This document shows positions 6,111 through 6,259 of a stretch of DNA of 6,259 nucleotides, piece by piece. Position numbers and translations under genes: made by a program. Source of the DNA: Sedimenticola sp. (GTDB lineage: Bacteria > Pseudomonadota > Gammaproteobacteria > Chromatiales > Chromatiaceae); contig JAPHUG010000057.1 in assembly GCA_026197195.1 (NCBI GenBank), positions 1-6,259 of the forward strand. The letters are read 5' to 3'. Numbering within the stretch: position 1 is the stretch's first letter; each line of letters begins with the position of its first letter. The notes beneath the pieces are model-generated. The model was not told the origin of the DNA and ran no database searches. It worked only from the letters and a program-made list of their open reading frames with translations.

Positions 6111-6259
6111 CCTAAGCGGCATAAGTCCATCCTAGCAAAGCCGCTCTCGGCCCTCCCTGGCCTACGCGGCATAAGTCCATCCCTGGCAAAGCCGCTCTCG
6201 GCCCTCCCTGGCCTACGCGGCATAAGTCCATCCCTGGCAAAGCCGCTCTCGGCCCTCCC
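6111..6259. repeat. 50/51-bp tandem repeat array, cut by the window end
   Basis: Three consecutive units begin at 6111 (50 bp), 6161 (51 bp) and 6212 (48 bp visible). Units 2 and 3 are identical over the visible 48 bp; unit 1 differs by two substitutions and a 1-bp deletion, as expected for the edge of an array. Each unit contains hairpin-forming pairs: GCCG-CTCT-CGGC, GGC-AAA-GCC (disrupted in unit 1), and GGCC-CTCCCT-GGCC at unit junctions, plus a longer GCGGC...GCCGC pairing. The 51-bp period keeps frame and yields a repetitive minus-strand peptide, but the 50-bp unit breaks it, so coding is not conserved. It is most likely an intergenic satellite-type repeat; copy number beyond the window is unknown. 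Confidence 0.95.

Noticed and set aside
6011..6223. Minus-strand 70-residue frame with 17-residue repeats rich in arginine and glycine.
   Set aside because: It is a translation of the tandem DNA repeat; the 50-bp unit shifts the frame, and there is no ribosome site.

Overview
The window looks like chromosomal DNA of a gammaproteobacterium, roughly 50-55 % GC by eye. The protein families, the [4Fe-4S]-type CysH and the hairpin-rich intergenic DNA would suit a sulfur-oxidising or symbiotic lineage, but that placement is inference, not a sequence match.

Layout. Positions 1-227 are non-coding and hairpin-rich, with a possible terminator for the first gene. Positions 228-698 (minus strand) encode a YbaK/EbsC-type aminoacyl-tRNA deacylase. 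A 211-bp divergent spacer follows. Positions 910-1746 (plus) encode a class I SAM-dependent methyltransferase with a lysine-rich N-terminus. A 154-bp AT-rich spacer then carries a likely regulated promoter and a structured mRNA leader.

The core is a compact plus-strand sulfur-assimilation operon: cysH (1901-2644, iron-sulfur APS/PAPS reductase), a small CxxC thioredoxin-fold protein (2659-2997), a TauE/SafE sulfite/anion permease (3018-3794) and a siroheme sulfite/nitrite reductase (3821-5881). Gaps are 14, 20 and 26 nt, and a strong intrinsic terminator lies at 5911-5938. Together they would reduce activated sulfate to sulfite (CysH, with the CxxC protein as possible reductant), move sulfite or a related anion across the membrane, and reduce sulfite to sulfide. 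No cysDN/cysC sulfate-activation gene and no cysJ flavoprotein gene is present, so sulfate activation and electron supply are encoded elsewhere.

The most interesting points are two. First, the cysH leader can form a local hairpin or an alternative 11-bp helix (one bulge) that buries the ribosome binding site; this is a candidate cis-regulatory RNA. Second, the siroheme reductase has complete C-x5-C / C-x3-C cluster-binding tetrads in both halves, where well-studied single-chain enzymes have one, plus a long C-terminal extension with a GECAG cysteine motif. Downstream of the terminator the DNA is non-coding and ends in a 50/51-bp tandem repeat array that runs off the window.
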